6,926 bases of DNA, taken from the NCBI GenBank assembly GCA_046049705.1, contig JBJOQZ010000033.1, positions 1-6,926 of the forward strand. Direction: 5' to 3'. Numbering within the stretch: the first letter of the stretch is position 1; each line of letters opens with the position of its first letter. Below, one piece after another: positions 6,501-6,926 of the stretch. Made by a program: the position numbers and the translations under genes. The notes under the pieces were generated by a model. That model ran no database searches, had not been told where the DNA came from, and saw only the letters and a list, made by a program, of their open reading frames with translations. Source of the DNA: DALYDD01 sp046049705. Lineage in GTDB: Bacteria; Patescibacteriota; Minisyncoccia; Phycocordibacterales; CAIZLB01.

Positions 6501-6926
6501 GTGAATATATCTTGTCAATGTCTCTGCTACTGTATACATATCTTTGCCTAACTGTTGTCTTTTATTAATAGATATATGTTTGAATATTTTTGCAAGTTCT
6601 TTATCTATATGCTGGACAGTGTTTGTGACAAATAATTTTCCTTTTGCAGTAAGCCTGAGTACAATCTTGCGGCGCTCAGTCGGATCTGGTGTACGTATCA
6701 ATAGTTTATCATGTTCTAGAATTGCTGCCTGTCGACTGATCGCTGCTTCAGATACACCCCATAGTTCGGCGATTGCAGACTGAGTTGCATCTTCGAGACC
6801 CTTGCACTGCGCCGCCCTTTCGATAGAAGCCAAGATTTTAAATTGTGAGAGTCCATAATCTGACACCTGTTTAATTGATGCATCTATATGACGCTCAAGA
6901 ATCATGGCCGATGCAAGTAAAGGCTC
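6495..6926 (-). CDS. MarR-family winged-helix transcriptional regulator, N-terminus at or beyond window edge
   Basis: A dimeric DNA-binding regulator that typically represses adjacent efflux genes until a small ligand or oxidant releases it. The winged helix is clear (numbering from the ATG at 6905): an amphipathic N-terminal helix, YGLSQFKIL (17-25), helix-turn-helix with recognition segment SEAAISRQAAILEHDKLL (52-69), wing DPTERRKIVLRLTAKG (73-88), then C-terminal dimerisation helices to residue 136. The frame stays open from that ATG to the window edge (seven more codons, EPLLASA) and continues the helix pattern. MarR proteins usually have a longer first helix and no Shine-Dalgarno precedes this ATG, so the real start may lie outside the window. 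It is the first visible gene of the exporter cluster, 26 nt before the adaptor. The operon promoter must lie further right. One cysteine (34) is present; I cannot say whether it senses redox. Confidence 0.88.
   Translation of the reverse strand, partial: EPLLASAMILERHIDASIKQVSDYGLSQFKILASIERAAQCKGLEDATQSAIAELWGVSEAAISRQAAILEHDKLLIRTPDPTERRKIVLRLTAKGKLFVTNTVQHIDKELAKIFKHISINKRQQLGKDMYTVAETLTRYIHK

Noticed and set aside
1..6926. Alternative genetic code (UGA as glycine, as in some CPR groups)
   Set aside because: All six genes read through without in-frame TGA and end at TAA or TAG where the stop is visible; nothing requires recoding.

Overview
The window is a compact bacterial segment in which all six genes I can support lie on the minus strand. 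In transcription order (right to left) they are: a MarR-type regulator running to the right edge, a membrane-fusion (periplasmic adaptor) protein, an FtsX/MacB-type permease, a LolD/MacB-type ATPase, a serine hydrolase of the beta-lactamase/class C fold, and a muropeptide ligase (mpl) cut by the left edge. The standard genetic code fits, and every stop I can see is TAA or TAG. Base composition is moderate to low in GC. Separate ATPase and permease genes, an adaptor with a very long helical region, few Shine-Dalgarno sites and tight packing fit a Patescibacteria/CPR (Parcubacteria-like) genome. This is an inference from general resemblance; no rRNA or marker gene is present to prove it.

Right block (about 2788-6926): marR, adaptor, permease and ATPase are separated by only 26, 48 and 24 nt and form a probable operon. 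Together they encode a tripartite MacAB/YknXYZ-like exporter with its own local regulator. The ATPase drives the permease from the cytoplasmic face. The permease carries a MacB-like extracytoplasmic domain, and the membrane-anchored adaptor works with it outside the membrane. MarR probably controls the unit in response to a small molecule; the substrate cannot be read from sequence. The three exporter proteins contain no cysteine.

Middle (1456-2664): a SxxK serine hydrolase without a signal peptide. It is clearly richer in GC than the exporter genes, has seven cysteines, and is closed by a strong GC-rich hairpin. It looks like a separate transcription unit and possibly an acquired gene.

Left block (1-1328): Mpl, which returns the tripeptide L-Ala-gamma-D-Glu-meso-Dap to UDP-MurNAc during peptidoglycan recycling. 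It is complete at the N-terminus and lacks the end of its C-terminal domain.

No gap between genes exceeds about 130 bases. The two larger gaps (1329-1455 and 2665-2787) hold a terminator-like hairpin, a possible promoter and short AT-rich repeats. I see no RNA gene, mobile element or CRISPR array. I found no clearly novel system; the most useful leads are the atypical intracellular hydrolase and the apparent lack of Shine-Dalgarno sites.
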